8,010 nt of DNA from assembly GCA_016267585.1 (NCBI GenBank), contig JACQUT010000119.1, positions 1 through 8,010 on the forward strand, read 5' to 3'. The translations under genes were made by a program, and so were the position numbers. This stretch comes from Cyanobacteria bacterium NC_groundwater_1444_Ag_S-0.65um_54_12. GTDB taxonomy: Bacteria > Cyanobacteriota > Sericytochromatia > S15B-MN24 > VGJW01. The notes beneath the pieces are model-generated. The model did no database searches. It had not been told where the DNA came from and saw only the letters and a list, made by a program, of their open reading frames with translations. The first letter of the stretch is position 1; each line of letters opens with the position of its first letter. Shown piece after piece: positions 6,440 to 8,010 of the stretch.

Positions 6440-7534
6440 ATGAATCTGCTCATTATAGCGGTACAATGTACCACAATGCGTTCTTGCTTGCTCGATCTGG
6501 TAAGGCCCATCCAGCCGGTTGACAGCACTGATGAACTTTCCACGGCGATCCATACCCTGCGTGGCAGTGGTCTAGGGGCTTTGCCCGTGGTTTCGGCAAA
6601 CCGGGTGCTCGGCTACCTGGGTGAGCGTGAACTGTCAGTGCTGATTCCGGGACAGGAACTGCCGCTGACCAGCGAGTTGATGACGGTTGAACCACGGATC
6701 CTGGCTGCTGGCTACGAGACGATCGAAACTGCCTGGGAACGAGTATGCGAGGCCGATCTTCCGTTCTTGGCCGTGACAGATCCGCAGGGCGTCCTGATAG
6801 GCATCGTTTCGCGCACCGATCTTCTGGTGGCACTGCAAGCCGATCTTCGCCCGGCAACGATTGGTGGCCTGGCTACTCCCTTGGGGGTATACCTATCGAC
6901 TGGTCATTATCGCGGCGGTGCTGGTGATCTGAGCCTGGTGCTGACCGGAGCTTTGCTGATGGGATTGAACTTGCTCGCCAGCAGCCTGGTCGCTTTAGCT
7001 GCTCGAAAATTCGTGATTCTCGATTCAGAGTCAGGCCTTTTACTGGCAATTATCATCTTTCTTACCGCTCTGCGCTTTACGCCACTGGCCGGGATCCATG
7101 CCGCGGAGCACCAAGTCGTTCACGCTATCGAAAAGGGGAAACCGTTGCATTTCGAGCAAGTAGCGCAGCAACCGCGTGAACATCCCCGCTGCGGCACCAA
7201 TCTGGCCGCTGTGGTTTTGACCTCTCAGCTAGCCTTACCACGCCTGGTCGAGACCCCTATCTTGCTGGGGTTTCTGCTAGTCTTGCTGTTTTTCACATGG
7301 AAGCGTCTAGGATGGGCTATGCAGCGTTTTTTTACTACCAGGAACAGTACCCGGCAACAGTTACAAAGCGGAATCCGGGCCGGCCAGGAACTCTTGAAGC
7401 GTTATAACGCTCGCCCTAATTACCAAGCACCCCGCTGGCGACAAGTCTGGAACTTGGGTGCGTTACAAATTCTGGTAGGCGGGATCGTGGTATATTGGGT
7501 CTGGATTGCCTTGATGGCATGGAAGTCTGGGTAG
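6440..7534 (+). CDS. CBS-domain pair fused to a DUF1385 membrane protein
   Basis: A 364-aa protein with two parts. Residues about 15-135 form a CBS (Bateman) pair: LLDLVRPIQPVDSTDELSTA with GALPVV, then ELMTVEPRILAAGYETIETA with LPFLAVTDPQGVLIGIVSRTDL. Such pairs usually sense adenine nucleotides. Residues about 140-364 match DUF1385 (YqhQ-like): IGGLATPLGVYL (141-152), membrane helices at about 165-187, 196-214, 272-287 and 342-360, and the polar motifs AAEHQVVHAIE (221-231) and HPRCGTN (248-254), whose His, Glu and Cys are family hallmarks. The biochemical role of DUF1385 is unknown. The ATG at 6440 is the longest start; the ATG at 6476 (MRSCLLDLVRP) is as likely, because the CBS fold begins there and the palindrome at 6460-6472 would then be non-coding. 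Confidence 0.87.
   Translation: MNLLIIAVQCTTMRSCLLDLVRPIQPVDSTDELSTAIHTLRGSGLGALPVVSANRVLGYLGERELSVLIPGQELPLTSELMTVEPRILAAGYETIETAWERVCEADLPFLAVTDPQGVLIGIVSRTDLLVALQADLRPATIGGLATPLGVYLSTGHYRGGAGDLSLVLTGALLMGLNLLASSLVALAARKFVILDSESGLLLAIIIFLTALRFTPLAGIHAAEHQVVHAIEKGKPLHFEQVAQQPREHPRCGTNLAAVVLTSQLALPRLVETPILLGFLLVLLFFTWKRLGWAMQRFFTTRNSTRQQLQSGIRAGQELLKRYNARPNYQAPRWRQVWNLGALQILVGGIVVYWVWIALMAWKSG
6452..6457 (-). promoter_or_regulatory. Putative -10 box of the efflux operon promoter
   Basis: The minus strand reads TATAAT, a perfect -10 hexamer, about 60 bp upstream of the ATPase ATG. Transcription would start near 6445 and give a leader of about 50 nt. The base run at the -35 position (CGCATT at 17 bp) is poor. 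A perfect 13-bp palindrome fills most of the spacer, as expected for a regulated rather than constitutive promoter. Confidence 0.45.
6460..6472. promoter_or_regulatory. Candidate operator palindrome GGTACA-A-TGTACC
   Basis: A perfect 6-bp inverted repeat around one base, placed directly upstream of the minus-strand TATAAT box, so a bound protein would block or remodel RNA polymerase. It also lies 4 bp upstream of the internal ATG (6476) of the divergent CBS-DUF1385 gene, so one factor could affect both directions. It does not match the GTA-N8-TAC spacing of NtcA. The plus strand reads TACAAT within it, a possible -10 for the rightward gene. Confidence 0.4.
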
Positions 7535-7557
7535 AGGCTCGCTGTTATCATGTTGCA

Positions 7558-7585
7558 ATTGCTTACTGCGCAATCGGCTTTTTAT
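7558..7585 (+). terminator. Weak terminator-like hairpin after the DUF1385 gene
   Basis: ATTGC (7558-7562) and GCAAT (7570-7574) can pair around 7 bases, followed by CGGC and a run of five T's to 7583. The stem is short and A/U-rich, so any termination would be weak. The same AT-rich stretch must hold the translation signals, and perhaps the promoter, of the protease gene starting at 7603. Confidence 0.22.
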
Positions 7586-7602
7586 ATCAATTGTAATATC
7601 AT

Positions 7603-8010
7603 ATGCTTGCTCTCGCGGCTGCACCGTTCGGTGGCTCTTTGCCAATAGTTGGTATCATCGCTCTGCTGGCGGTGCTCATTTTTTTCCATGAAGCAGGGCA
7701 TTTTTTAGCTGCCAAAAGCTTGCGCATTCCGGTGAAGCAATTCGCTTTAGGCTTTGGACCTGCGCTCTGGTCGTTCAAGAAAGATGAAACCCAGTATCGC
7801 TTGAATCTCTTGCCGCTGGGTGGCTACTGCGCCTTTGCCGATGATCAGCGGACAACGGAGCCCGCAGCGGAGCCAGAGCGCTCGGCAGCGGATGCTAGCC
7901 GTGAGCCACCGCTCGATCCGCGAAGGTTTTTGCGTAACCGGCCTTTGTGGCAAAGGGCGATCGTCGTTGTTGCTGGTGTCTTTGCGAACGTGGTCATTGC
8001 ATGGCTGGCC
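7603..8010 (+). CDS. Site-2 protease (RseP/S2P family, M50), N-terminal part
   Basis: An open frame of 136 codons from ATG 7603 to the right edge with no stop; the rest lies outside the window. This is an intramembrane zinc metalloprotease that cuts membrane-anchored regulators (anti-sigma factors in known bacteria). Helix 1 carries the active-site motif HEAGH (residues 29-33: two zinc-binding His and the catalytic Glu), preceded by IIALLAVLIFF. Then come the conserved FALGFGPALW, the YRLNLLPLGGY beta-hairpin region, and LRNRPLWQRAIVVVAGVFAN. The AGVFAN and LRNRP forms resemble cyanobacterial and plastid S2P proteins, where most bacteria have AGPxxN. Between LPLGGY and LRNRP is a Pro/Glu/Arg-rich linker of about 30 residues, somewhat longer than I expect. 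It follows the DUF1385 gene by 68 bp on the same strand. Confidence 0.9.
   Translation, partial: MLALAAAPFGGSLPIVGIIALLAVLIFFHEAGHFLAAKSLRIPVKQFALGFGPALWSFKKDETQYRLNLLPLGGYCAFADDQRTTEPAAEPERSAADASREPPLDPRRFLRNRPLWQRAIVVVAGVFANVVIAWLA

Overview
The window reads as a GC-rich, probably cyanobacterial chromosome. Three things point that way. The partial site-2 protease at the right edge has the cyanobacterial/plastid form of the conserved membrane motif (AGVFAN) and an LRNRP linker. The DUF1385 protein beside it has the IGGLATPLGVYL signature. Two HIP1-type palindromes (GCGATCGC at 1989-1996 and 4780-4787) are present. A genus cannot be named from this.

Layout: a five-gene operon fills about 6392 to 521 on the minus strand. 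In transcription order it is a LolD/MacB-type ABC ATPase, a TolC-like outer-membrane factor, a MacA/HlyD-like periplasmic adaptor, and two consecutive MacB/FtsX-type permeases. The junctions are tight: a 4-bp ATGA overlap, then gaps of 10, 16 and 3 nt. Together they would form a complete tripartite efflux pump, with one ATPase energising a probable heterodimer of permeases. Substrate cannot be told. Downstream on the same strand, after about 215 bp of AT-richer spacer, lie a 70-codon gene of an unnamed small-protein family and the overlapping start of a membrane or secreted protein that runs off the left edge.

On the plus strand, diverging from the pump operon, is a gene joining an N-terminal CBS-domain pair to a DUF1385 membrane domain. 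It is followed by the first 136 codons of a site-2 protease (RseP/S2P family) cut by the right edge. The short divergent intergenic region holds a TATAAT box facing the pump operon and two perfect palindromes, the best operator candidates here; no regulator gene is in the window.

The most unusual item is a 69-bp palindromic element (5626-5694) inside the first codons of the TolC-like gene. It has perfect 15-bp terminal inverted repeats and a GC-rich hairpin core, and is flanked by a 6-bp direct repeat (GAGCTC). Element plus duplication is exactly 75 bp, so the frame stays open and the protein gains 25 residues just before its signal-peptide core. Removing it restores an ordinary signal peptide directly behind the ATGA overlap. 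This looks like an in-frame insertion of a small non-autonomous repeat into a coding sequence.
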